A stretch of 64,000 bases of DNA. It comes from JAXMAF01 sp046350555 (GTDB lineage Bacteria; Planctomycetota; Phycisphaerae; Phycisphaerales; SM1A02). The position numbers and the translations under genes were made by a program. Position 1 is the first letter of the stretch; every line of letters starts with the position of its first letter. The notes beneath the pieces are model-generated. The model did no database searches. It had not been told where the DNA came from and saw nothing but the letters and a program-made list of their open reading frames with translations. The DNA is taken from contig JAXMAF010000018.1 of NCBI GenBank assembly GCA_046350555.1, positions 1 to 64,000 of the forward strand, read 5' to 3'. Below are positions 45,865-54,858 of the stretch, in pieces.

Positions 45865-48800
45865 ATGCGGACGGAGCGCGTCCGGCGCGCCATGACGCTG
45901 ATGAACGACGCGCTCGACCTGCCGAGCGGATCGCGCGACGCGTTCCTCTCCGCGTCGTGCGGCGCCGACGTCGACCTGCTCGACGAGGTGCGCGGCCTGC
46001 TCACGGCGCACGGTCGTTCGGGCGACTTCCTGGAGCCACCGGCGACGGACGACGAGATCCGCGCCATCGCCGGCTACCGCATCCTCGGCCTGCTCGGCAG
46101 CGGCGGGATGGGCACCGTGTACCTCGCCGAACAGTTGTCGCCGCGCCGGCGCGTCGCGCTCAAGGTCTTCGCCGGTCCGTGGACGCCCGCGGCGCTCGGT
46201 CGCTTCGCCATCGAGTCGGAGGCCCTCGCCCGGCTGCGCCATCCCGGCATCGCCATGGTCTTCGCCACGGGCGTCGACGGCGCCCCGCCGCGGCCGCTTC
46301 CATACGCGGCCATCGAGCTCGTCGAGGGCGGTCGTTCGATCGTGGAGCACGCCAACGACGCGAACCTCTCGCTGCGCGACCGGCTGGCGCTGGTGCGCGA
46401 CGCCTGCGACGCCGTCCATCACGGCCACCAGAAGGGCGTCATCCACCGCGATCTCAAGCCGTCGAACATCCTCGTCGACCGCAACGGTACGGTGAAGGTG
46501 ATCGACTTCGGCATCGCCCGGTTGATCGACGGCGACACGCACTCCACGCGCCTGACGCTCGCGGGGATGCTCCTGGGAACCCCCGCGTTCATGAGTCCGG
46601 AGCAGTGCGCCGGCGATCCCGACGCCGTCGACGTGCGCAGCGACGTCTACGCGCTCGGCGCCGTGACGTACGAACTGCTCTGCGGCCGCGCCGCGTTCCA
46701 GCTCGATGGACTGCGCCTCGCGGCGGCGCTCGATGCCGTGCGCACCACGTCGCCGCCGCGGCCGCGCTCGATCGTGCCCGCGCTTCCCCGCGACGTCGAG
46801 ACGATCGTGCTGACCGCGCTCGACAAGGAACCCGCCCGCCGCTACGCATCGGTCGCGGCGCTCTCCGCCGACATCGATCGCTTCCTCGCCGACCGCCCCG
46901 TCGAGGCGCGACCTGCGACCGCGCTGCGACGACTCCAGCTCTTCGCTCGCCGCCATCGGCCGCTGATGGCCGCCGGATCGATCGCCGTCGTGGCGCTGCT
47001 CGCGGCCACGGCCCTGAGCGGCGCCTTCGCGATCTCCGCGGCGCGCGAGGCGGCCCGACGGGGCCGCGCGGAGGCGGAGGCGCTCCGTCAGCGCGACACC
47101 GCCGAGCATCGCACGTACATCTCGACCATCTCCGCCGCCGAGTCGGCGCTGCACGGCGGCGAGTACAGCCGGCTGCGCGACAGCCTGGATGCCGCGCCGG
47201 CGGCGCTGCGCGGGTGGGAGTGGCGCCATCTCCTTCGGCGCGCCCACGGCGCGACCGCGGTCGTTCCCGCGCACCAGCCTCGCGTCTTCGCCATGGGCAC
47301 GTCGGCCGACGGATCGCGCCTCTGGTCGGGCGGGGCCGACGGGATGGTGCGCTGCTGGGATGCCCTCACCGGTGCGCCGATCGAGGCGCGCCCGGCCCAC
47401 GAGGGCGACGTGCTCGCGCTCGTCGTCGATCCTTGCGGCGCGTTCGTGGCCTCGGCGGGCGTCGACGGGCGCATCGTGCTTCACCGCACCGACGGACCGG
47501 CGGGCGCGCGGGAGCTCACGCGAGCGCCGCGCGGGGTCGAGGCGTTGGCGCTCTCCGACGACGGGCGCCTCCTTGCGGCAGGCGGCGATCGCTACGTCGA
47601 GGTGTGGAGCGTCCCGGAGGAACGGCGCATCGCCGAGCTTCCCCGCACCGGTCTCGTGCAGGCGCTTCTCTTCGACGGCCCCGCGCGGCTGGTCGTGGCG
47701 GGCGCCGACCAGGACGTCGACCTCATCGACATCGCCACCGGCGCGGTTCTTCGCCAATGCCTGCATCCCGAGGCGCTCGTGCGCGACCTCGCCTGGCTGC
47801 GCCACCGCCAAGGTCCGGACGCGGACCAGCCGCGCGCCATCGCCGACGCGACGGACGACGGCGCGGTCGGCGGCACATGGGACGCGCTCCCGGACCCGTC
47901 TCCGGACGTGCTGCCAAACGTGCTTCCGAACGTGCTGCTGGTCGCCATGCACGACTGGACGGCGCGCGCGCTCGAGCTCGCTCCGATGCCGCCGGAACGA
48001 TCGAGCGCCGGCCTGCCGGCATGCGAAGCCTCGACGGCATCCGGAGCCTCGACGACCGGCTCGTTCGCGGCCGGTCCGACGGCCGACGACGTGTCGGTGG
48101 CTCGGTCTGCCACCGCGCCATCCGCGACCCGCGAGCTCTTCCGCCTCGCCCATCCGGGCAACGTCTGGTCGCTCGCGGTGAGTCGCGACGGTCGGTTCTT
48201 CGCGACCGGCTGCGGCGACATGCGGGTGCGCGTCTGGCGATCCGACGACGGCTCGCCGGTGCGCGAGCTCGGAGGCCACGAGGAGCAGCCGCACGTGCTC
48301 GCCTTCGCCGGCGACGGCGACACGCTCTGGTCCGGCGGTTGGGACGGCACGTTGCGCCGCTGGAGCATCGCCTCGCGCGACGGGGGCGATGTTCCCGTGC
48401 TCGCGGGCCATGGCGGCGCCATCCAGTCGGTGGCGTTCGCGCCACGCGGGCCGCTGCTCGCGTCGGGCGCTCGCGACGGCTGCGTCCGTCTCTGGAACGC
48501 CGACACGCACGAGCTGGTCCGCTGCTGGAGCGCCTCGACCGGAATCGTCTGGTCGCTCGCCTTCTCGCCGGACGGCGCCACCCTCGCCACCGGCCTGCAC
48601 GATGGAACGATCGCGCTGTGGGCGGTCGACTCGGGCGAACGAATCGCCTCGTTCGCGGCGCATTCGCAGCGCGTCTACTCGGTCGCGTTCTCCCCCGACG
48701 GTCGACGCCTCGCCAGCGGCGCCCTCGATCGCACGGCGCGCCTCTGGGAGCGCGGACCGGACGATCGCTGGCGCGCCGGCGCGGTCGTCGCCCATCGCGG

Positions 48801-49272
48801 CCTCGTCTGGAACGTGGCCTTCAGCCCCGATTCGAGCATGCTGGCGACGGCGTCGTGGGATGGTGCGGTGCGGCTCTGCGATGCCCGCGACGGAACGGTC
48901 GTCGCCACGCTCGAAGGCCATGCCGACAGCGTCTACGGCCTCGCCTTCAGCCCCGACGGCGCGATCCTCGCGTCCGGTGGGCGCGATCGCCGCGTGATCC
49001 TCTGGGACGTCGCGGCGCGGCGCGAGTTGCGGCGGCTCGAGGGCCATGGCCAGTTCATCTCCGCACTCGCCTTCCTTCCCGATGGATCGCGCCTCGTCGG
49101 GGCCTCCTGGTTCGGTCGCGTGCTCCTGTGGGATCCCGCGGACGGGTCGCTCCTCCTCGCGCTCCGCAGCGGCGTCGCGTCGCAGCCGCGGGCCATCGCC
49201 GCGAGTTCCGACGGCCACACGATCGCGAGCGCGGGCGCGGACCGGCTCGTGCGGCTGTGGACCGACCGCTGA
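45865..49272 (+). CDS. Serine/threonine protein kinase with WD40 repeats
   Basis: 1,135-residue membrane kinase. Kinase domain about 68-335: glycine loop LGSGGMGTVYLAEQ, VALKVF lysine, HRDLKPSN near 193, DFG near 213, SPEQ near 243. A single helix at about 370-390 is followed by a coiled stretch, then about twelve WD40-type repeats from 467 to the end (for example VYSVAFSPDGRRLASGALD, VYGLAFSPDGAILASGGRD). A low-complexity linker (about 665-750) interrupts the propellers. The repeats are probably the extracytoplasmic or cytoplasmic sensing surface; topology is not certain. It follows the ECF sigma gene by 2 bases, suggesting a kinase-controlled sigma module. Confidence 0.9.
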   Translation: MRTERVRRAMTLMNDALDLPSGSRDAFLSASCGADVDLLDEVRGLLTAHGRSGDFLEPPATDDEIRAIAGYRILGLLGSGGMGTVYLAEQLSPRRRVALKVFAGPWTPAALGRFAIESEALARLRHPGIAMVFATGVDGAPPRPLPYAAIELVEGGRSIVEHANDANLSLRDRLALVRDACDAVHHGHQKGVIHRDLKPSNILVDRNGTVKVIDFGIARLIDGDTHSTRLTLAGMLLGTPAFMSPEQCAGDPDAVDVRSDVYALGAVTYELLCGRAAFQLDGLRLAAALDAVRTTSPPRPRSIVPALPRDVETIVLTALDKEPARRYASVAALSADIDRFLADRPVEARPATALRRLQLFARRHRPLMAAGSIAVVALLAATALSGAFAISAAREAARRGRAEAEALRQRDTAEHRTYISTISAAESALHGGEYSRLRDSLDAAPAALRGWEWRHLLRRAHGATAVVPAHQPRVFAMGTSADGSRLWSGGADGMVRCWDALTGAPIEARPAHEGDVLALVVDPCGAFVASAGVDGRIVLHRTDGPAGARELTRAPRGVEALALSDDGRLLAAGGDRYVEVWSVPEERRIAELPRTGLVQALLFDGPARLVVAGADQDVDLIDIATGAVLRQCLHPEALVRDLAWLRHRQGPDADQPRAIADATDDGAVGGTWDALPDPSPDVLPNVLPNVLLVAMHDWTARALELAPMPPERSSAGLPACEASTASGASTTGSFAAGPTADDVSVARSATAPSATRELFRLAHPGNVWSLAVSRDGRFFATGCGDMRVRVWRSDDGSPVRELGGHEEQPHVLAFAGDGDTLWSGGWDGTLRRWSIASRDGGDVPVLAGHGGAIQSVAFAPRGPLLASGARDGCVRLWNADTHELVRCWSASTGIVWSLAFSPDGATLATGLHDGTIALWAVDSGERIASFAAHSQRVYSVAFSPDGRRLASGALDRTARLWERGPDDRWRAGAVVAHRGLVWNVAFSPDSSMLATASWDGAVRLCDARDGTVVATLEGHADSVYGLAFSPDGAILASGGRDRRVILWDVAARRELRRLEGHGQFISALAFLPDGSRLVGASWFGRVLLWDPADGSLLLALRSGVASQPRAIAASSDGHTIASAGADRLVRLWTDR

Positions 49273-49277
49273 CGCGG

Positions 49278-49308
49278 CGCGCCCGGCCGAGGGGCCCGAC
49301 CGGGCGCG
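49278..49308 (+). terminator. Hairpin downstream of the kinase gene
   Basis: Perfect 9-bp stem CGCGCCCGG (49278-49286) / CCGGGCGCG (49300-49308), 13-base loop, 5 bases after the kinase stop. Confidence 0.4.
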
Positions 49309-49326
49309 ACGGCCCGGGTCGAGCGC

Positions 49327-49353
49327 GCATGGCCGCGCCGTCCGCGGCCATGC
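49327..49353 (-). terminator. Hairpin downstream of the secreted dockerin-like gene
   Basis: Perfect 11-bp stem GCATGGCCGCG (49327-49337) / CGCGGCCATGC (49343-49353), loop CCGTC, 12 bases past the minus-strand gene stop at 49366. With the preceding hairpin it separates two convergent genes. Confidence 0.55.
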
Positions 49354-49365
49354 GTTCCCCTGCAC

Positions 49366-50460
49366 CTACGGGCACGGACCCCACGCACCCAGGAGCAATC
49401 CCAGGTCGGCGCCATCGACGACGCCATCCTTGTTGAGATCGGCGGCGCAGCTCGCAACCAGCGGCACGAGCGGCACACGGACCGCGTTGTCGCCATCCAG
49501 GACCGGGATTTCCGCGAGCGCGACCGCGCCGATCGCCGAGAGCTTCGCGACGATCGCGGAGGTCCCGTCGAGTCCGGCGATCATGATTCCGGGGATCACG
49601 AACTCCTGCGGGCCGCTCGAGCAGGCGCACGTCTCGGCCCCGCCGCCAAGCACCGAGACGAACTGACACGAGAGCGGGACGTTGGCGCCCGCGCACGAGC
49701 CGGTGCCGCAGAGCTCCTCGTTGCAGCTTCCGCCGGAGATGCAGCTCGTGCTGGTGGTGAGCCACGGCTCGTCGGCACAGAAGTCGAACGCGAACGCGGT
49801 CCCGCCGTTCACGTCGAGCGTCAGGTGCGTGCCCAGCATGAGCGGACCGTCCATGGAAGCGAGATCGGTCGCCAGCGTGAGCGAGAGGTCGTACAGGTCC
49901 GGCTGCCCGGGACAGGCCGACGGTGTCAGCTTCGCGCCGATCAGGCGACGGTTCCAGAACGCCGGCTTGCCGACGAAGGTCCGGCCCGTGGCGTTGTTGG
50001 CGTTGTTCTGGTCGGCGACGCCCCCGCTCGCGGCGCCCACCGCGAACTTCACGACATCGCCGTCGACCAGGGCGATCGGAGCGGAGTGCGCGGTGGTGAT
50101 CCACAAGGCGCCGCACGCACAAGGACCGGGGTCGGCGCAGATGCACGTGTTCGGCGGCGGACAGAAGTCGCAGCCGCCTCCCGCGCCCATCGCGGTGACG
50201 TTGACGACCTGCGTGCCGACGGTGGTGCCGTTGCGGGTGAAGGTGATCGACGTGTTCAGCGGAAGGAGGCTGACCCCGGAGGCCTCCACGACCCACGCGG
50301 CGAAGATCCGATACGTGCCCGGAGGATCGCCGGGAACGGGGACGATCGCGATCTGCTCGGCGCGTCGATCCCAGGTCTGGGCGAGCGCGGTCGGGGCCGC
50401 GCCCACGAGGGCCGCGCAGGCGAGGAGGGCCGCGGCCGGGGGAAACTCGAATCGTGTCAT
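49366..50460 (-). CDS. Secreted protein with C-terminal dockerin-like motif
   Basis: 364 residues with a signal peptide (ALLACAALVGAAPTALA, cleavage near 28). The body is beta-rich with many paired cysteines, including the cluster CDFCPPPNTCICADPGPCAC near 96-115 and CISGGSCNEELCGTGSC near 230, and no family I recognise. The C-terminus is the planctomycete dockerin-like unit, DLNKDGVVDGADLGLLLGAW, ending in GPCP. The upstream GAGG 7 bases before ATG 50460 supports the start. It follows another secreted protein with the same motif, on the same strand. Confidence 0.75.
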   Translation of the reverse strand: MTRFEFPPAAALLACAALVGAAPTALAQTWDRRAEQIAIVPVPGDPPGTYRIFAAWVVEASGVSLLPLNTSITFTRNGTTVGTQVVNVTAMGAGGGCDFCPPPNTCICADPGPCACGALWITTAHSAPIALVDGDVVKFAVGAASGGVADQNNANNATGRTFVGKPAFWNRRLIGAKLTPSACPGQPDLYDLSLTLATDLASMDGPLMLGTHLTLDVNGGTAFAFDFCADEPWLTTSTSCISGGSCNEELCGTGSCAGANVPLSCQFVSVLGGGAETCACSSGPQEFVIPGIMIAGLDGTSAIVAKLSAIGAVALAEIPVLDGDNAVRVPLVPLVASCAADLNKDGVVDGADLGLLLGAWGPCP

Positions 50461-50847
50461 GACACACCTCATCCATGCCGGCGTGTTGACGCGCGAAGCG
50501 CAATGCGCTCCGCTCCCGAATGCCGGCGGGATCGGGAGATCGGCCGACGGGCCGCCGAACGTCGGCGGTCCGTCCGCTGCTCTCAATCGCGACAAGGGCC
50601 GCCGCGTTGCGACATGGATCTCGACACGAATCCCGCCTTCCCGTGCGCCGCGAGCGACGCGTGTCGCCCGTCGCGGCGCTCGCCGAGGCCCCCACCCCTC
50701 CAGGCGGGGCGCCCCGGCGAGACGCCGCGATGCTTCCAGATGCTTCCAGGCCACACCGCGAACGACATCGGACCGACCGCATCGGATGGCTGCGCGCCGC
50801 GGTCAAGGCCGCCAACGACGGCATCGTCTCGGCGCGGGCTTCGTCGT
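50461..50847. other. Intergenic region between two secreted-protein genes
   Basis: 387 bases on the shared minus-strand direction. I see no convincing gene or hairpin; it probably carries the promoter of the downstream (49366-50460) gene. Confidence 0.35.
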
Positions 50848-51951
50848 TCAGCCGATGCAGTCCGCGTCGATGGTCATCTCGAAGGTCCCCGCGGCGCCGG
50901 CATAGCCGGAGACGCGGATCTTGATCGTTTCGCCACCGTTGAGATTCAGGTCGATCATCGACTTGCGGTTGGTGTTCCCCGGCGGCAGGGCGCAGCCCGG
51001 CGCGTTGGTGTCGTCGTTGCAGGCGAGCTCGTTGCCGACATCGTTGAAGACGGTGAGCACCGTGTCGAAGTCCGTGCCCGGATTGCACGTGCTGATGGTC
51101 AGCGATCCCTGGCAGGGCATCGTGAAGCAGTACCACTCGTCGACCGTGTCGCCGAGGGCGCAGCTCGACTCGTCGCCGCCGTTCCACGTGTCGCCGACCG
51201 TCGTCCCCACCACCGTCTGGAGGAACGCCGAAGGAAGGGGGTTGCAGAGATCCTCGCGGTCGCCGCGCAGGATGTTGGTCACCTCGAACGTGCCCTGCCC
51301 GACGTCGTCGAAGAAGAAGCTGCCCAGACGGATCGTGTAGCAGCGCCCGGCCTCGGCAGGCACCTCGACGGTCGACTGGAAGCCGCAGGCGTCGTCGTTG
51401 CATCCGACGAGCGTGGCGAAGCTGAACTGGGCCGGGCACGCGCAGCCAAGGGAGATCGTGCTCTTGTAGACGCCGACCACCGTGTCCAGGTCGGTGCCGC
51501 CACACGTGCTGACGCGCACGATTCCCTCGCCCTGCGCGACGTACGTGTACCAGATGTCCTGGCGAATCGTCGAAGCCTGCCCGCAATTCAGGACGCCGAC
51601 GTCGCTCGTCGTCGCGCCGGCGCTACAGAAGGCCTGCACGACATCCTGGCCCGAGAGGGCGATCGCGTTCCCGCACTCGTCGTTGGGCGGCGGCGCGCAG
51701 GGGCCCCACGCGGCGAGCAGGACGCCGAGGTCCGCGCCGTCCACGGCGCCGCTGCCGTCGAAGTCGGCGTCGCCGGCGCCGCCCCACGCGCCAAGCAGCA
51801 GGCCGAGGTCGGCGCCGTCGGTCTTGCCGTCGACGTTGAGGTCGGTGACGCACGGACAGATTCCGACCGCCGTGGCCGGCGCCGCGGGAAGAAGCGACGC
51901 GAGCGCGACGAAGGCGAGCGAACCGAGAAAGGGCGAGCGCGACAGGGACAT
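50848..51951 (-). CDS. Secreted protein with N-terminal double dockerin-like motif
   Basis: 367 residues with a signal peptide (LGSLAFVALASLLPAAPATA). Directly after it are two dockerin-like units (LNVDGKTDGADLGLLLGAWG, then FDGSGAVDGADLGVLLAAWG), an unusual N-terminal place for this module. The rest contains two similar beta-sandwich segments of about 110 residues (IWYTYVAQGEGIVRVSTCGG and EWYCFTMPCQGSLTISTCNP, each followed by a T-V-V/L-x-V-Y/F-x strand and a C-N-D-D turn), which resemble pre-peptidase C-terminal (PPC)-like domains. Role unknown; presumably extracellular or cell-surface. Many cysteines suggest disulfides. Confidence 0.75.
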   Translation of the reverse strand: MSLSRSPFLGSLAFVALASLLPAAPATAVGICPCVTDLNVDGKTDGADLGLLLGAWGGAGDADFDGSGAVDGADLGVLLAAWGPCAPPPNDECGNAIALSGQDVVQAFCSAGATTSDVGVLNCGQASTIRQDIWYTYVAQGEGIVRVSTCGGTDLDTVVGVYKSTISLGCACPAQFSFATLVGCNDDACGFQSTVEVPAEAGRCYTIRLGSFFFDDVGQGTFEVTNILRGDREDLCNPLPSAFLQTVVGTTVGDTWNGGDESSCALGDTVDEWYCFTMPCQGSLTISTCNPGTDFDTVLTVFNDVGNELACNDDTNAPGCALPPGNTNRKSMIDLNLNGGETIKIRVSGYAGAAGTFEMTIDADCIG

Positions 51952-52322
51952 CGATGGATCTCCAGGTTGAGGTGATGAGAGCGGTGAATCGGACCGACGG
52001 ACGTCGCCCTCGCGACATCCCGTCGGGACAAGCAACGCACGTCGCACCCGCCGTCCGCAGCCGAATCCGGTCGAATAGCCTGAGAAGAGGAAGGATTCAC
52101 GTTCCCAGCGCGGCGCAAGGCGCCTCAAACTCCTCGACGGGCGCGCTCGCCTCGGTCGGAGCGGGTCGACTCGATCACGTCGGTCGCGGATGGCCGGAAC
52201 GTTCACGTCGCGCAACAGCGCTCGGGATGGCTCGAACTGGCTCAAACCGACTCACACTGGCTCGCACCGGCCCACACTGGCCCACACTGGCCCGACATGC
52301 CCCACCTCAGAAAGGCCTTCCC
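51952..52322. other. Divergent region upstream of the PEP synthase gene
   Basis: 371 bases between a secreted-protein gene (-) and ppsA (+). No gene is supported. The last 90 bases carry the decamer array described separately; AAAGG 7 bases before ATG 52323 is the likely ribosome binding site. Confidence 0.5.
52231..52310 (+). repeat. Eight-unit decamer array in the ppsA leader
   Basis: Eight consecutive 10-bp units of the type CTCRNACTGG / CCCACACTGG with no gaps, ending 12 bases before the start codon. The later units are the most alike; the last two are diverged. Confidence 0.8.
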
Positions 52323-54740
52323 ATGGACGTCTCGCGCCTCGTCGTTCCGTTCCGGGAGATCGCGATCGACGACATTCCCACCGTCGGCGGGAAGAACGCG
52401 TCGCTCGGCGAGATGATCCGCGAGCTCGCGCCGCTGGGTGTGCGCGTGCCCGACGGCTTCGCGGTCACTGCCGAGGCGTATCGCCTGCACCTTCGCGAGG
52501 CCGGAATCGAATCGTGGGTCTACGACCGGCTCGCGACGCTCGGCGCCGACGACACACGCCGACTCGCGGAGGTCGCCGCGGAGATCCGCGGTCGCATCGC
52601 CGACGCGCCGCTCCCGGCGCGCGTGCGGGAGCAGGTGACGGCCGCGTACGCGGCGCTCTCGCGCGATGGCGGCGCGCCCGACGGGATCGACGTCGCGGTG
52701 CGCTCCAGCGCCACCGCGGAGGACCTGCCCGCCGCGTCATTCGCGGGACAGCAGGAGTCGTACCTGAACGTGCGGGGAGTCGTCCGCCTCGACGCCGCGG
52801 TCCGGGCGTGCATGGCCTCGCTCTTCACCGACCGGGCGATCGTCTACCGCGTCAACAACGGCTTCGACCACCGCACCGTGGCGCTCTCGGTGGGCGTGCA
52901 GCGCATGGTCCGGAGCGACCTGGCCAGCGCGGGCACGATCTTCACCCTCGACACCGAATCGGGCTTCCGCGGCGTGGTGCTCATCGACGCGGCCTGGGGA
53001 CTTGGCGAGAGCGTCGTGAAGGGACGCATCCGCCCCGACGAGTTCTGGGTGCACAAGGCGACGGCCCGCGCCGGCTTCGGCTCGATCGTGCGCAAGGAGC
53101 TCGGCGAGAAGAACGTGAAGCTCGTCTACGACGACCGCGTCCAGCCGGGCGTGCGCACCGTCGCCGTCGCGCCCGCCGATCAGGCCCGGTTCAGCCTCGC
53201 CGACGAGGAGATCCTGCTCCTGGCCCGCTGGGCCACGATCGTCGAGGAGCACTACTCCGCACGCGCCGGTCGCGACGTGCCGATGGACCTCGAGTGGGCT
53301 AAGGACGGCCGCAGCGGCGATCTCTTCCTCGTGCAGGCGCGGCCGGAGACGGTCCAGTCGAGGCGCGCCGCGGGCGCGACGATCGAGCTCTTCCGCATCA
53401 AGGGCAAGCGAGCGCCACTGCTCACGGGCAAGAGCGTCGGCGCCCGCGTCGCCGCGGGTCCGGTGCGCCTCGTGCGCTCGACGGAGGACCTGCACCGCTT
53501 CCAGGAGGGCGAGGTCCTCGTTGCCACCATGACCGATCCGGACTGGGAGCCCGTGCTGCGCAAGGCGGCCGCCGTCGTCACCGATCGGGGCGGGCGCACG
53601 TGCCACGCGGCGATCGTCTCGCGCGAGATGGGCCTGCCGTGCGTCGTCGGCGCCGGCGCGGCGACCACCACGCTGCGCGACGGGCAGGTCGTGACCGTCT
53701 CGTGCGCCGAGGGCGACGTGGGCAACGTCTACGACGGCGCCGTGCCGTTCCAGCGCGAGCAGCTCGACCCGTCCACGCTGCCGACGCCGCGGGTTCCGCT
53801 CATGCTCAACCTCGCCGACCCCGGCCAGGCCTTCCGGCTCTGCCAGCTTCCCTCCGCGGGCGTCGGGCTCATGCGCATCGAGTTCCTCGTCTCGACGTGG
53901 ATCGGCGTGCATCCCATGGCGCTGGTCCATCCCGAGCGCATCGCCGACGCCGCGGTGCGCGACGAGATCGCCCGGCGCACCACCGCGTACGAATCCCCAG
54001 GCGAGTTCTTCGTGCAACGGCTCGCCACCGGGATTGCGCAGATCGGCGCGGCGTTCCATCCGCGGCCCGTGATCGTTCGCTTCAGCGACTTCAAGACGAA
54101 CGAATACGCGCGGCTTCTCGGCGGCGAGCTCTTCGAGCCGCACGAGGAGAACCCGATGATCGGCTTCCGCGGCGCCTCGCGCTACTACGACGAGCGTTAC
54201 CGCGAGGGATTCGCCCTGGAATGCGCAGCCATCCGGCGCGTCCGCGAGCGCATGGGCCTCGTCAACGTGATCGTGATGATCCCCTTCTGCCGCACGCTCG
54301 GCGAGGCCCGGGCGGTCCTGGACGAGATGGCCCGCAACGGCCTGCATCGTGGCAAGGACGGCATGCAGGTCTATGTCATGTGCGAGATCCCCAACAACGT
54401 GATCCTCGCCGACGAGTTCTCCGCGCTCTTCGACGGCTTCTCCATCGGATCGAACGACCTGACCCAGCTCGCCCTCGGCGTGGACCGCGACTCGGCGCTG
54501 CTCATGCACCTCTTCGACGAGCGCGATCCGGGCGTCAAGCGGCTGATCCAGATGGTGATCGAGCGTGCCCACGCCAACGGGCGCAAGGTCGGAATCTGCG
54601 GCCAGGCACCGAGCGACTACCCGGACTTCGCCGTGTGGCTGGCCGACCTGGGGATCGACTCCATGTCGCTCAACCCGGACTCGCTGCCGGGAGTCGCCCG
54701 GCGTCTCGCGAAGGGCGTGGACGGGCCGACGCCGGCCTGA
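52323..54740 (+). CDS. ppsA: Phosphoenolpyruvate synthase
   Basis: 805-residue pyruvate, water dikinase: pyruvate + ATP + H2O to PEP + AMP + phosphate, for gluconeogenesis. N-terminal ATP-grasp part begins VGGKNASLGEMIREL and has VAVRSSATAEDLPAASFAGQ and GLGESVVKG. The central swivelling domain has GGRTCHAAIVSREMGLPCVV with the catalytic His near 428. The C-terminal PEP-binding barrel has RIEFLVSTWIGVHPMAL, FSDFKTNEYARLLGG and FSIGSNDLTQLALGVDRDS, with the terminal GICGQAPSDYP. All signature residues are present and length is normal. Start ATG at 52323. Confidence 0.93.
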   Translation: MDVSRLVVPFREIAIDDIPTVGGKNASLGEMIRELAPLGVRVPDGFAVTAEAYRLHLREAGIESWVYDRLATLGADDTRRLAEVAAEIRGRIADAPLPARVREQVTAAYAALSRDGGAPDGIDVAVRSSATAEDLPAASFAGQQESYLNVRGVVRLDAAVRACMASLFTDRAIVYRVNNGFDHRTVALSVGVQRMVRSDLASAGTIFTLDTESGFRGVVLIDAAWGLGESVVKGRIRPDEFWVHKATARAGFGSIVRKELGEKNVKLVYDDRVQPGVRTVAVAPADQARFSLADEEILLLARWATIVEEHYSARAGRDVPMDLEWAKDGRSGDLFLVQARPETVQSRRAAGATIELFRIKGKRAPLLTGKSVGARVAAGPVRLVRSTEDLHRFQEGEVLVATMTDPDWEPVLRKAAAVVTDRGGRTCHAAIVSREMGLPCVVGAGAATTTLRDGQVVTVSCAEGDVGNVYDGAVPFQREQLDPSTLPTPRVPLMLNLADPGQAFRLCQLPSAGVGLMRIEFLVSTWIGVHPMALVHPERIADAAVRDEIARRTTAYESPGEFFVQRLATGIAQIGAAFHPRPVIVRFSDFKTNEYARLLGGELFEPHEENPMIGFRGASRYYDERYREGFALECAAIRRVRERMGLVNVIVMIPFCRTLGEARAVLDEMARNGLHRGKDGMQVYVMCEIPNNVILADEFSALFDGFSIGSNDLTQLALGVDRDSALLMHLFDERDPGVKRLIQMVIERAHANGRKVGICGQAPSDYPDFAVWLADLGIDSMSLNPDSLPGVARRLAKGVDGPTPA

Positions 54741-54858
54741 TCGACGGGTGGCTCCTCGCCGCCCGCCCGCCTGGACGTCGACGCTCCGGCCGACGTCGCG
54801 CCACGTCGGCGTGCGCCTCCGGACGGCGCCGCGGATCGTTTCCGCGCATACTGCGAGG

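Noticed and set aside
44880..49436. A 1,518-codon plus-strand frame overlapping the sigma and kinase genes
   Set aside because: Only its sigma-factor segment is meaningful; the rest is a shadow of the kinase, which has full motifs in another frame.
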